A stretch of 16,228 bases of DNA, from the NCBI GenBank assembly GCA_036558265.1, contig DATBFY010000286.1, forward strand, positions 1 through 16,228, given 5' to 3'. Below are positions 6,762 through 14,136 of the stretch, in pieces. The stretch comes from RYN-433 sp036558265 (GTDB taxonomy: Bacteria > Planctomycetota > Phycisphaerae > Tepidisphaerales > Tepidisphaeraceae). The position numbers were made by a program, and so were the translations under genes. Position 1 is the first letter of the stretch. Each line of letters starts with the position of its first letter. The notes below the pieces were generated by a model. That model saw nothing but the letters and a program-made list of their open reading frames with translations. It was not told the DNA's origin and did not search any database.

Positions 6762-7232
6762 ATGCAACCCCGCCTGAAATTTACGGATCTGGCCCCCGAG
6801 GGAGTGCGCGCCCTGTTCGCGCTGGAGAAATACGTCCGTCAATCGGGGCTCGAAGCCCCCCTGCTGGAACTGGTGAAGCTGCGGGCGAGCCAGATCAATG
6901 GCTGCGCGTACTGCCTCGACATGCACACGAAGGACGCCCGGGCCGCGGGGGAGACCGAGCAGCGCCTCTATTGCCTCTCGGCCTGGCGCGAGTGCCCCTT
7001 CTATACGGACCGGGAGCGCGCGGCCCTGGAGTGGACCGAAGCCGTCACGCTCGTAAGCGTCGATCACGTGCCCGACGAGGTCTTCGAGCGCGTGCGGCCG
7101 CACTTTAAGGACAAGGAACTGGCCGACCTCAACTTCGCGGTCGTCGCGATCAACGCGTGGAACCGGCTGGCCATCCCATTTCGATCCGTACCCGGCAACT
7201 ATCAGCCCGGCGCTCACAAATCGACGCTTTAG
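6762..7232 (+). CDS. carboxymuconolactone decarboxylase / AhpD-like alkylhydroperoxidase family protein
   Basis: A 156-residue all-helical protein of the CMD/AhpD superfamily. The signature LVKLRASQINGCAYCLDMH (37-55) holds the CxxC pair C48/C51 and H55, the redox centre used by AhpD-type enzymes to reduce peroxides. This form, with SQINGCAYCLDMH, is typical of the peroxidase-like members and not of the true decarboxylases, which lack the CxxC. It is probably a cytoplasmic antioxidant enzyme, though no AhpC or reductase gene is nearby. The ATG has AAAGGAG six bases upstream. Its stop overlaps the stop of the convergent DUF4159 gene by four bases. Confidence 0.9.
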   Translation: MQPRLKFTDLAPEGVRALFALEKYVRQSGLEAPLLELVKLRASQINGCAYCLDMHTKDARAAGETEQRLYCLSAWRECPFYTDRERAALEWTEAVTLVSVDHVPDEVFERVRPHFKDKELADLNFAVVAINAWNRLAIPFRSVPGNYQPGAHKSTL

Positions 7233-9346
7233 CGCGCCCGGACGTCGCCGCGATTGCGCAGGCGATCCTTCCCGCCCGCGTAGAGGAACAGGTTCACGCC
7301 CAGCTCGAAGGCCTCGGGGCGCGTGCGCTCCATCCGCTGCTGCCACGCGGTCGCGAGATCGCTCGGGCTGTGGATCCAGAGCGGCCTGCTCGTCTTCGCG
7401 TCCAGGATCCCCCGGAGCCGGGGCCGCTTGCTGATCGGAATCGTGTACTGGGCGGTGTAGATCGGATGCTCGCGCGGAAGTTCCGCAAGCGTGCGGCCGG
7501 GAAACAGCCGCCCGCACAGTTTTTCCACATACAAGTTGAAGGCCGCCGATCCATCGTCCGCTTGGGTGAACAGGATCCCGCCCTGATCAACGAACGTCCG
7601 GATCTTATTAACCTCTGCAACGCTGAGCTTCAGGGCCGCGTCGGAAGCGAGATAAAGAATCGGGGCGTCCGACCAGTCCGTCGCGGGACGCGCCAGCGGC
7701 ACGATCTGCCATTGGATCGGCCGCTCGAGCTCCCGCGAGGCAAACCGCGCGAGGTTCGACAGATCGCGAGGCCGGTTGTTCCACCGGCCATGATCCTCGC
7801 TGCCGGGCGGATCCAGAGCCAGCTTGTTCATGAGGATCGGATGTCGTCCCCGCGCGAGGAACAACACCGTGTAGGCGGTATCGATCAGCGTGTCGGCGGT
7901 CGCCTGGTCCGTCCGTCCCCACGCGCCGTTGTCCCACTGGCTTTGCACGACTTTTCGGGCCATTTCCGGGTACCAGTCATGCTCGCCCAGGAATTTGTAT
8001 CCACTCAGGAGTCCCACCCGGCCCAACGCGAAAAGCGTGTAGCCGAGATAGACCTTTCCCGGGCCGCCCACGTCGGTCGCGTGGTCGCCCTGGGATAGCC
8101 ATGCGATGGCCCGGCCCAGCGCATCGGCGGCCGGTGAGGATTGCTGCCCCCTCGCGGCGGCGGTTGGGGCCTCCAGCGCCTGGCGCGTGATCATCACCGA
8201 TGCCGCCCCGCCCAACGTCATCGCCAAGGTGCCCGCCGGCTTGTCCGCGCGGTAGGTCCATTGGCCGTCCGGACGCTGGCAATCCAGCCAATGAGCTTCG
8301 ACATCCTCCCAGTAGGCGTCCGGCACCTCCATTCCGACTTCTGCTCCGGCCCAGACGCCCATGACGCCGTATTGCGAGTTGGAATTGTCCCATTGGAAGA
8401 GGCCATCGCGCGGGTCGTTGAGTTCCTGCGGCGGATAATTGGGCGGAGGAAGCTGGGGTACGCCGCTCGCGCCCCCGTTGCGGCGCGCGACCGTGTCTCC
8501 CTTCCTGGGCGTTGGCGCGGCTGGTGTAGGGGAGGTCGGCGTCCGCGGGATGAAACGACCCCTGCTCCAGGGCGGCGGGCGGTAATCAATCCGGCGCCAT
8601 GGGATCAGGCGGATGGGGATCCACCGGCCCGCGGGGGCCTTCACCATTCGCGGGGGCGACACGCCCGGCCCGGCGTGCGTCGGCGTCGGGGACGTGCCGT
8701 TTGGCATCGGCGGGCGGATCGCCGTCGGCGACGTGCCGCCGTCGCTTCCGATGTGCTGACGCTCCCGCGGCGCCTCCCGCGGATCGGCCCGGACCAGGTT
8801 GAACGTGTCCCGGTCGTCGTAGGAGTAGGCCCCGCCCACAGCGGCATCCACGAGCCACTGTACGTCGTCCGCGAGCACATCGCGATCGTCCGGGCGCGCG
8901 TAAACGGCCAGCGCAGACGCCCGAAGGCTCCGCGCGTACACCGCGGGGCTCTGCGGCTTGTCCCGGTCGGTGGCCATCGGGTGCCGCTTCATCGCCTCGA
9001 CCAAACGGCCCAGGGTCGGATCCGTCGGTTGAAACCTGGAATCGTGCGTCGCCTGCCCCGCGCAAAGCACCGCGTAGACGCACAGCGCGTTAAGTCCCTC
9101 ATGGTACGTCTGACTGACGTCCCGGCCCTGTTTGATCTCATCCTGCTCGAACTGGGCGAGCAGGAAATCCCGGCCGCGGGCGATCGCGCGGCCGATGTCG
9201 TCGTCGGTCACACTCGACTGAACGCCGGGGGGCCTGGGCGTGGTGGACGCGCCCGTCGGCCCATCGGCCGGCGATCGCGGGGTGACGATGAAAAAAAGCG
9301 ATACAATAAGAGCGGCGGGGCCAAGCCAACCGTGCGAGCGCAGCAC
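7229..9346 (-). CDS. secreted or anchored alpha-toroid protein with C-terminal DUF4159
   Basis: A 705-residue protein. Residues 9-22 are a hydrophobic export or anchor segment. Residues about 45-190 and 310-520 look like the helical toroid of prenyltransferase/terpene-cyclase-like proteins, with QW-like motifs QRPDGQWTY (357-365) and QSQWDNGAWG (468-477). The catalytic DxDD of a squalene-hopene cyclase is not evident, so cyclase activity is doubtful. Residues about 207-309 are a Pro/Arg/Thr-rich insert that splits the toroid. The C-terminus from about 520 matches DUF4159 (DWSDAPILYLASD, FVDQGGILFTQADDG, GVNLFLYAGG). I chose GTG 9346 because AAAGGAGG lies 5 bases upstream and gives a clean signal segment; ATG 9400 and GTG 9418 are alternatives. 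The partner and substrate are unknown. Confidence 0.85.
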   Translation of the reverse strand: MLRSHGWLGPAALIVSLFFIVTPRSPADGPTGASTTPRPPGVQSSVTDDDIGRAIARGRDFLLAQFEQDEIKQGRDVSQTYHEGLNALCVYAVLCAGQATHDSRFQPTDPTLGRLVEAMKRHPMATDRDKPQSPAVYARSLRASALAVYARPDDRDVLADDVQWLVDAAVGGAYSYDDRDTFNLVRADPREAPRERQHIGSDGGTSPTAIRPPMPNGTSPTPTHAGPGVSPPRMVKAPAGRWIPIRLIPWRRIDYRPPPWSRGRFIPRTPTSPTPAAPTPRKGDTVARRNGGASGVPQLPPPNYPPQELNDPRDGLFQWDNSNSQYGVMGVWAGAEVGMEVPDAYWEDVEAHWLDCQRPDGQWTYRADKPAGTLAMTLGGAASVMITRQALEAPTAAARGQQSSPAADALGRAIAWLSQGDHATDVGGPGKVYLGYTLFALGRVGLLSGYKFLGEHDWYPEMARKVVQSQWDNGAWGRTDQATADTLIDTAYTVLFLARGRHPILMNKLALDPPGSEDHGRWNNRPRDLSNLARFASRELERPIQWQIVPLARPATDWSDAPILYLASDAALKLSVAEVNKIRTFVDQGGILFTQADDGSAAFNLYVEKLCGRLFPGRTLAELPREHPIYTAQYTIPISKRPRLRGILDAKTSRPLWIHSPSDLATAWQQRMERTRPEAFELGVNLFLYAGGKDRLRNRGDVRAR

Positions 9347-9351
9347 GCGGG

Positions 9352-9359
9352 CCTCCTTT
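9352..9359 (-). promoter_or_regulatory. strong ribosome binding site that decides the DUF4159 start
   Basis: AAAGGAGG on the minus strand ends 5 bases before GTG 9346. It is the best Shine-Dalgarno match in the window. It argues that the 24 codons of open frame further upstream are not translated, and that the protein begins VLRSHGWLGPAALIV with the first residue read as Met. Confidence 0.7.
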
Positions 9360-9480
9360 GTTTTTCGACCGGCGACGTCCATCGGCGCCGGCAATTCCAT
9401 CGCCCCCTTGTCACCCACATGATATCCGCCGCAACGGGAGGAGCCAAAGCGGAAAAGAAAAATAACGGATCGACCGGCCG

Positions 9481-10632
9481 TTATCGCCCGCTCAGCTCGT
9501 CGATGACCTTGCGCGCCTCCGGGGTCCCGATCGCCTCGAGCAGCCGCAGGGCGATCGCGCTCCGCCGCGCCTGCGGGTCGGCCGGCGCGACCTGCGCAAG
9601 CCCGTTCAGCGCGGTCTGAAGTCGAAGCTTGACCTCGGCCGAATCCGTATGGTCGATCGCCTCGCGGATCATCGTCCGCGCCCCGGGACCCAGCCCCTTG
9701 ATCGCCTCCGTCGCCTGCTCGCGCGCGTCGAAGTCGTCGCCGTCCAGTTTCGAGAGGAGCTGCGCGAACCGCTCGCGATCGAGCCCCGCCGGGTGCTTCA
9801 CCTTCTCGCGCAGGAACCGGGCGGTGTCATCCCCGCCCGTCACCAGCGCCCAGAACGCATCGCTTTCAGCGACCACGTCACGCCCGCCGATGGCCTCCCA
9901 CAGCCGCCGCATCTGCTCGTTGTCGAGCTTCTTCAGGTCCGCGTCGTCGAGCAGCTCGACCTTCACATTTTTCAGACCCCAGCACTCGTCGTCCGAGGGC
10001 TGAAGGTTCTCACCGCCCGCGAACCAGAACCCGACCGCGTCGCGGTCGTTCGGGATGCAGAAGTTGAGGCGATAGACCGAATCCACCCCGCGGCTGACGC
10101 GGTCGAAGACCCACTGGTAGCCCAGCGTGTTGCGCTCCGCGGCGCCCGTCTTGGCCGGGTAGGACTCGCCGCTCAGGACCGACGGGTAGCTCTGCGTCCG
10201 CGACTCCGCTGTGGCCTGTGCGGTCTCGAAATCGTTGTTGCTGAAGGTCGCGTCCACGAGCGTCGGGCCGTCCTCGACGCCCATGCGCCAGGCGTCGGGG
10301 CCGATCGGGTGCGTGGACCGCTTGGGCGTGGTGTTGCCGTTGCCGTCCCAGGTCGAGATCACGAACAGCTCGCATGAGATGCGCACCCACTTGTGCTTCG
10401 GCAGCTTGTCCAGACGAAGCCAGACCTTGTCGGTGGTGAAGGGGCCCAGGAACCGCCGCTGGTCCCGTGGCGTGGCGTCGATGTGTCCGTTGGACCACTC
10501 TCCGCCAACCCCCGTCTCCATGTTGTTCGAGTACGTCGCGGTAATGGCCGCGTTCGCCCCGGGCGCCCCGACCGCCACCACGAACAGGATCAACGTCCAC
10601 CCGCCCCGCGCGACCCGTGAAGTCGTCGTCAT
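9481..10632 (-). CDS. secreted beta-sandwich protein with planctomycete HEAT-like tail
   Basis: A 383-residue exported protein. Residues 1-28 are a signal peptide (GWTLILFVVAVGAPGANA, likely cut after ANA). Residues 30-228 look like a lectin-type or jelly-roll domain, with SNNMETGVGGEWS, RRFLGPFTTDKVWL, FVISTWDGNGN and GFWFAGGE. From about 236 to the end is a helical domain (MRRLWEAIGGRD, WALVTGGDDTARFLREKV, LLSKLDGDDFDAREQATEAI, LLEAIGTPEARKVIDEL). This closely follows the tail that planctomycetes often append to WD40-repeat proteins, but no WD40 repeats are present. A carbohydrate or surface-binding role is inference. The start has GGAGG seven bases upstream. The DUF4159 gene begins 134 bases downstream on the same strand. 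Confidence 0.75.
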   Translation of the reverse strand: MTTTSRVARGGWTLILFVVAVGAPGANAAITATYSNNMETGVGGEWSNGHIDATPRDQRRFLGPFTTDKVWLRLDKLPKHKWVRISCELFVISTWDGNGNTTPKRSTHPIGPDAWRMGVEDGPTLVDATFSNNDFETAQATAESRTQSYPSVLSGESYPAKTGAAERNTLGYQWVFDRVSRGVDSVYRLNFCIPNDRDAVGFWFAGGENLQPSDDECWGLKNVKVELLDDADLKKLDNEQMRRLWEAIGGRDVVAESDAFWALVTGGDDTARFLREKVKHPAGLDRERFAQLLSKLDGDDFDAREQATEAIKGLGPGARTMIREAIDHTDSAEVKLRLQTALNGLAQVAPADPQARRSAIALRLLEAIGTPEARKVIDELSGR

Positions 10633-10724
10633 CGGAAGACCTCCGCGAACGTGCCCTCCGCGCACCGCCTGTTGTACCCCGGCGACGCCCGACCGGCCAG
10701 ACAAACCTCGCGCGTCGCGCGCGA

Positions 10725-10753
10725 TTGACCCTCACCCACGCGCCATCGACAAT
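10725..10753 (+). promoter_or_regulatory. possible leaderless promoter of the esterase gene
   Basis: TTGACC (10725-10730) and GACAAT (10748-10753) are separated by exactly 17 bases. They match the sigma70 consensus at five and four positions. Six bases follow before ATG 10760, so transcription would start on the start codon itself. This agrees with the lack of any Shine-Dalgarno sequence there. Confidence 0.35.
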
Positions 10754-10759
10754 CCGCCC

Positions 10760-12061
10760 ATGCCGAACCGGGGCATTCGCCTGATCGCCGTCATCCTGAT
10801 CGCACTGCCTCTCGTGGCCGCCGGCGCAGACGGCAACGATCGTCCCCCTGCAGGACATGACGTGTCGCAACCCACCGATATCACGCCCGCGACCCCTCAA
10901 CCCGACCCACAGCGCCTCCACGCGATCGGAGATCTCGAGGTGCGCTTCAAGCCGGCGGTCTTTTCGGGGGACGCCTTTCCGTCTTGCGACTTCGACCATC
11001 CCGACACCGCCGCCAGGCTGCTCGGGCACTACACGCTCAAGCCGCGATTCTTCGACGCCGACCACAATCCGGTCGAGAAGCCGACCCGACCCGGCCGCTA
11101 CGGCGCGATCGTCGCCATCGAGAACGACACCCGACTTAGCATCCCGCCGCGGCTCGTCACGCTCTTTAAGCAGGCCGCTCCCATCGCGTGGGAACAGGCG
11201 AACCTGGCGACCGGCATCACGCTTCCGCCCCAGGCCGGCGTCAACGCCGCCGTCATCAAGGAACAGCAGGACGCGCTCGGATCGAGCATCCAGAGCATCC
11301 TGACCGAACGCTTCCTCGCCGACACCGACACCCCCTTGCTCCTGGCGGCCATGTCCGAGGTGAAGCCCGGCGGCCCGAAGCTCGCCGGACTCAACTCCAT
11401 CTGGGCACGCGACCAGCGCTGGTGGTACCCGCTGAAAGAGAAGATGGGCCGCACGGACTACCCCTGCCTGATCGACCTGCCGCCCGATTACGCGTTGAAC
11501 CCCGGCCAGCGCTACCCCCTGCTCCTCTTCCTCCACGGCTCGGGCGAGCGCGGCAGCGACACGAAGCGCGTGCGAAAGCACGGCCCGCCGTCGCTGGTCA
11601 AGGAGGGACGGCGATTTCCCTTCGTCCTTCTTTCACCCCAGTGCCCCGCCGGCGAGTGGTGGTCGGCGCGCCAACTGGTCAACCTGATCCAGCGCGTCGA
11701 GCAGGAATACCGCATCGACGCCGACCGCATCTGGGTCACTGGTCTATCAATGGGCGGCTACGGCACGTGGGAACTCGCCGCCGAGTACCCGGAGTCATTC
11801 GCCGCGATCGTCCCGATCTGCGGCGCCGGCTCGACCGAGGATGTGGACCGGCTCAAGACTCTTCCCGCCTGGGTCTTCCACGGCCAGCGCGACCCCGCCG
11901 TCCCGTCCCGCTACAGCATCGAGATGGTTGATGCTCTGAAGAAGGCCGGCGCCAACGTCACCTTCACCCTCTACCCCGACCTCGGACACGACTGTTGGAC
12001 CGCCACCTACGCCAACGACGCACTCTACGCGTGGCTGATGAAGCAGCATCGCGCGCCCTAG
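10760..12061 (+). CDS. secreted alpha/beta-hydrolase (predicted esterase/peptidase)
   Basis: A 433-residue exported hydrolase. Residues 5-21 are a signal segment (GIRLIAVILIALPLVAA). Residues about 55-215 form an N-terminal region I cannot assign. The catalytic domain begins near 234 (YPCLIDLPPDYALNPGQRYP) and resembles the COG4099 predicted-peptidase and PHB-depolymerase-like esterase group. The oxyanion strand is LLFLHGSGERG (255-265). The nucleophile is S330 in GLSMGGYGTW (328-337). The acid is probably D378 (HGQRDPAV) and the base H410 (PDLGHDCW). The substrate is probably an extracellular ester or short peptide, but this is inference. ATG 10760 is chosen because it opens directly onto the signal segment; the frame upstream is only antisense to the neighbouring gene. 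It converges on the GHMP kinase with 17 bases between stops. Confidence 0.87.
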   Translation: MPNRGIRLIAVILIALPLVAAGADGNDRPPAGHDVSQPTDITPATPQPDPQRLHAIGDLEVRFKPAVFSGDAFPSCDFDHPDTAARLLGHYTLKPRFFDADHNPVEKPTRPGRYGAIVAIENDTRLSIPPRLVTLFKQAAPIAWEQANLATGITLPPQAGVNAAVIKEQQDALGSSIQSILTERFLADTDTPLLLAAMSEVKPGGPKLAGLNSIWARDQRWWYPLKEKMGRTDYPCLIDLPPDYALNPGQRYPLLLFLHGSGERGSDTKRVRKHGPPSLVKEGRRFPFVLLSPQCPAGEWWSARQLVNLIQRVEQEYRIDADRIWVTGLSMGGYGTWELAAEYPESFAAIVPICGAGSTEDVDRLKTLPAWVFHGQRDPAVPSRYSIEMVDALKKAGANVTFTLYPDLGHDCWTATYANDALYAWLMKQHRAP

Positions 12062-12078
12062 CGAGCGGCTGCGCCATC

Positions 12079-13389
12079 TCATACGACGATCGCCGCCGGC
12101 CCTGCCCCTGTCGCGAAAAAGGCTGACCGATCTCGGTGCCGGGGAAACCGCTCGCCATACGCCGCCCGCCACCGCGCCAAAAACTCCGGCGATTCGTCCT
12201 TCCTCACCATCGCCCACACGCTCCCCCCAAACCCCGCCCCGAACGCCGACGCCGCGATCGCCCCGCTCGCTCGCGCGCCGCGCGCCAGGAACACCGTCTC
12301 CTCCGCCTGGTTCCCCAGCAACCGCTCCGCCCCCGCCTGCGACCGATCGACGATCTGTCCGAATTCTTCCCAATCCGCGCTCGCCCAGGCATCCCACGCC
12401 GACGGCACGATCTCGAACACCTCGGCGACGAAGTGCTCGAAACGATCGGATAACGCCGCATCCCCGTGCCGGCGCAATATACTGCGCAGCCGGTCGATCG
12501 CATCGGGCGAGCGGGCCAACGCCTGCATCAGCGTAGCGTCGGTCCGGCCCGTCTCCCGGTTCCACACCGCCAGCACCTCGCTCAGCAGCCGAGACGCACG
12601 GTTGTACCGTTCCATCGCCGCCCCGGTCTTGGCGGCCTCGACGCCGCTGGCGGCGACGACGAACGTCACCCCGTCCGGCACCGCGAGCGTTCCCTCGCGC
12701 CGGGCGGGCAGGTAGCCGAACCGGCTGATCCGCCCGGCCTCGCAGCAGAGGATGGCCGTCTGGTCCTGATTCCCACCCAGCGTCCCGACGCCGCGATCGC
12801 CCTCGAGCGCCCCGAAGCTGCGCCCGTTCTCCACCGCGCCCAGGTATTCGCCCAGCTCCTCGCAGCTATCGATCGCCTCCCTGTACTCCGCCCGCTCGCG
12901 CAGCCCATTGACCCGATCCAGCACACGGAAGATCCCGACGACCAGCGCGCTCGAGCTGCTCAGCCCCGCCGCGACCGGCAGGTCGCTGACGAACGCCACG
13001 TCCGCCCCACGAAGCGGCCCGGCGAAGTTGCGCGCGACTCGCCGGGCGACCGTTGAGACGTAGTTTCCCAAGCCCCGCACGTCCGCTGCCTGTTTGCCGT
13101 TTATCCGGCACTCGACCGCCTGCCCCGCCTCCACGTCCGTGACGATCAACCGCTCGTCCTCGCGCGGCCGCGCGACGAAGCAGAATCCCCGCTCCACCGC
13201 CGTCACGATGCTCCGCCCCCCGCCATAATCCACGTGCTTGCCCAGCAACTCGATGCGTCCCGGCGCCCAGACGCCAAACGCGCCGCCCTCTCCGCCAAGC
13301 GCCGCCCGCACCCGCTCGAACATGGCCGCCCGCGAGCGCGCCGCCTCGCGGCTCATTCCCAATTCCGCAAGCTGTGCTTCGATCCTCAT
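12079..13389 (-). CDS. galactokinase-like GHMP sugar kinase
   Basis: A 436-residue GHMP kinase of the galactokinase subfamily. Motif 1 is APGRIELLGKHVDYGGG (42-58), motif 2 the ATP loop PVAAGLSSSSALVVG (138-152), and motif 3 GAGFGGSVWAM (384-394). NQDQ (207-210) occupies the place of the MDQ segment that carries the catalytic Asp (here D209). Galactokinases have GEH in motif 1, where the Glu contacts the sugar; here it is K51, so the substrate may not be galactose. The start is uncertain: ATG 13389 lacks a Shine-Dalgarno sequence, while ATGs at 13401 (AAGG four bases upstream) and 13422 lie inside an ACATTTG tandem repeat. It is divergent from the hexulose-phosphate synthase-like gene, with no galactose-pathway genes nearby. 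Confidence 0.85.
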   Translation of the reverse strand: MRIEAQLAELGMSREAARSRAAMFERVRAALGGEGGAFGVWAPGRIELLGKHVDYGGGRSIVTAVERGFCFVARPREDERLIVTDVEAGQAVECRINGKQAADVRGLGNYVSTVARRVARNFAGPLRGADVAFVSDLPVAAGLSSSSALVVGIFRVLDRVNGLRERAEYREAIDSCEELGEYLGAVENGRSFGALEGDRGVGTLGGNQDQTAILCCEAGRISRFGYLPARREGTLAVPDGVTFVVAASGVEAAKTGAAMERYNRASRLLSEVLAVWNRETGRTDATLMQALARSPDAIDRLRSILRRHGDAALSDRFEHFVAEVFEIVPSAWDAWASADWEEFGQIVDRSQAGAERLLGNQAEETVFLARGARASGAIAASAFGAGFGGSVWAMVRKDESPEFLARWRAAYGERFPRHRDRSAFFATGAGPAAIVV

Positions 13390-13390
13390 C

Positions 13391-13425
13391 ACATTTGACA
13401 TTTGACCTTCGACATTTGACATTCG
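13391..13425. repeat. five tandem ACATTTG-type heptamers between divergent starts
   Basis: On the plus strand the units are ACATTTG, ACATTTG, ACCTTCG, ACATTTG and ACATTCG, joined without spacers. They fill 35 of the 42 bases between the kinase ATG (13389) and the synthase ATG (13432). The junctions create TTGACA at 13395-13400 and 13416-13421, the sigma70 -35 consensus on the plus strand. Confidence 0.85.
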
Positions 13426-13431
13426 CCACCC

Positions 13432-14136
13432 ATGAAACCGATCGTGCAGATCTCCCTCGACCTGATCGACGTTGACGAGGCCGTCTCCACCGCACAGATG
13501 GCCATGCGCGCCGGCGTCGATTGGCTCGAGGCCGGCACGCCGCTGATCATCGCCCACGGCATGCACGGCGTCCGCGCCCTGCGCGAGCGCTTCCCCGATA
13601 CCCCCATCGTCGCCGACCTCAAGACCATGGACGGCGGCTACCTCGAAGCGCAGATGATGGCCAAAGCCGGCGCCACCCACGTCGTCGTCATGGACCGCGC
13701 CCACGAGGAGACGATCAAGGTCGTCGTCAAGGCCGGCAAAGATCTGGGCATCAAGGTCATGGGCGACAACCTCGCCTGCCCCGACATGGTCGCCGGCGCC
13801 AGGCACCTCGAAGACCTCGGCTGCGACTACGTCGTCCATCACATCGGCTTCGACGAGCGCCGCGGCATCGCCGCCGGCGGACGGCGCATGCCCAGCCCGC
13901 TCGACCGGCTCAAGGAGGTCGTCGCCGCCGTCAAGGTCCCCGTCCAGGCCGTCGGCGGGCTCTCCCTCGAGCAGGCGATCCGCACCCCCGAGTACGGCGC
14001 GCCGCTGGTCGTCTTGGGCGCCCCGCTGACCATCGACGCCGACGCCTTCAAGACTGCCAGCGGCGACGTGGAGTCGTCGCTCCGCCTGATCTGCGAAAAG
14101 GTCCACGCCTACGGCGACGTCAAGATCGGCCAATAA
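13432..14136 (+). CDS. 3-hexulose-6-phosphate synthase-like protein (OMP decarboxylase superfamily)
   Basis: A 234-residue TIM-barrel protein of the OMPDC superfamily, close to 3-hexulose-6-phosphate synthase, which joins formaldehyde and ribulose 5-phosphate in the RuMP pathway. Related members decarboxylate 3-keto-L-gulonate 6-phosphate. Visible motifs are ISLDLIDVDEA (7-17), EAGTPLI (33-39), and the metal and catalytic signature ADLKTMDGG (61-69) with D62, K64 and D67. HHIGFDERRG (136-145) occupies the active-site loop, and QAVGGLSLE (172-180) and VVLGAPLT (193-200) the phosphate-binding end. The length is normal for a stand-alone enzyme. No 6-phospho-3-hexuloisomerase partner is in the window. 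There is no Shine-Dalgarno sequence. The neighbours are a GHMP sugar kinase (divergent) and an SDR dehydrogenase (downstream), suggesting sugar-phosphate metabolism. Confidence 0.85.
   Translation: MKPIVQISLDLIDVDEAVSTAQMAMRAGVDWLEAGTPLIIAHGMHGVRALRERFPDTPIVADLKTMDGGYLEAQMMAKAGATHVVVMDRAHEETIKVVVKAGKDLGIKVMGDNLACPDMVAGARHLEDLGCDYVVHHIGFDERRGIAAGGRRMPSPLDRLKEVVAAVKVPVQAVGGLSLEQAIRTPEYGAPLVVLGAPLTIDADAFKTASGDVESSLRLICEKVHAYGDVKIGQ

Noticed and set aside
10010..11581. 523-codon minus-strand frame
   Set aside because: It is antisense to the alpha/beta-hydrolase gene and out of frame with the secreted beta-sandwich gene. The translation has no coherent motif.
13391..13425. Small CRISPR-like array
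   Set aside because: The units are 7 bases without spacers and no cas genes are present. It is a simple tandem repeat.
13390..14133. Extension of the kinase frame by 248 codons upstream
   Set aside because: The extension is exactly antisense to the hexulose-phosphate synthase-like gene and has no domain of its own. GHMP kinases of this type begin shortly before the APGR motif.
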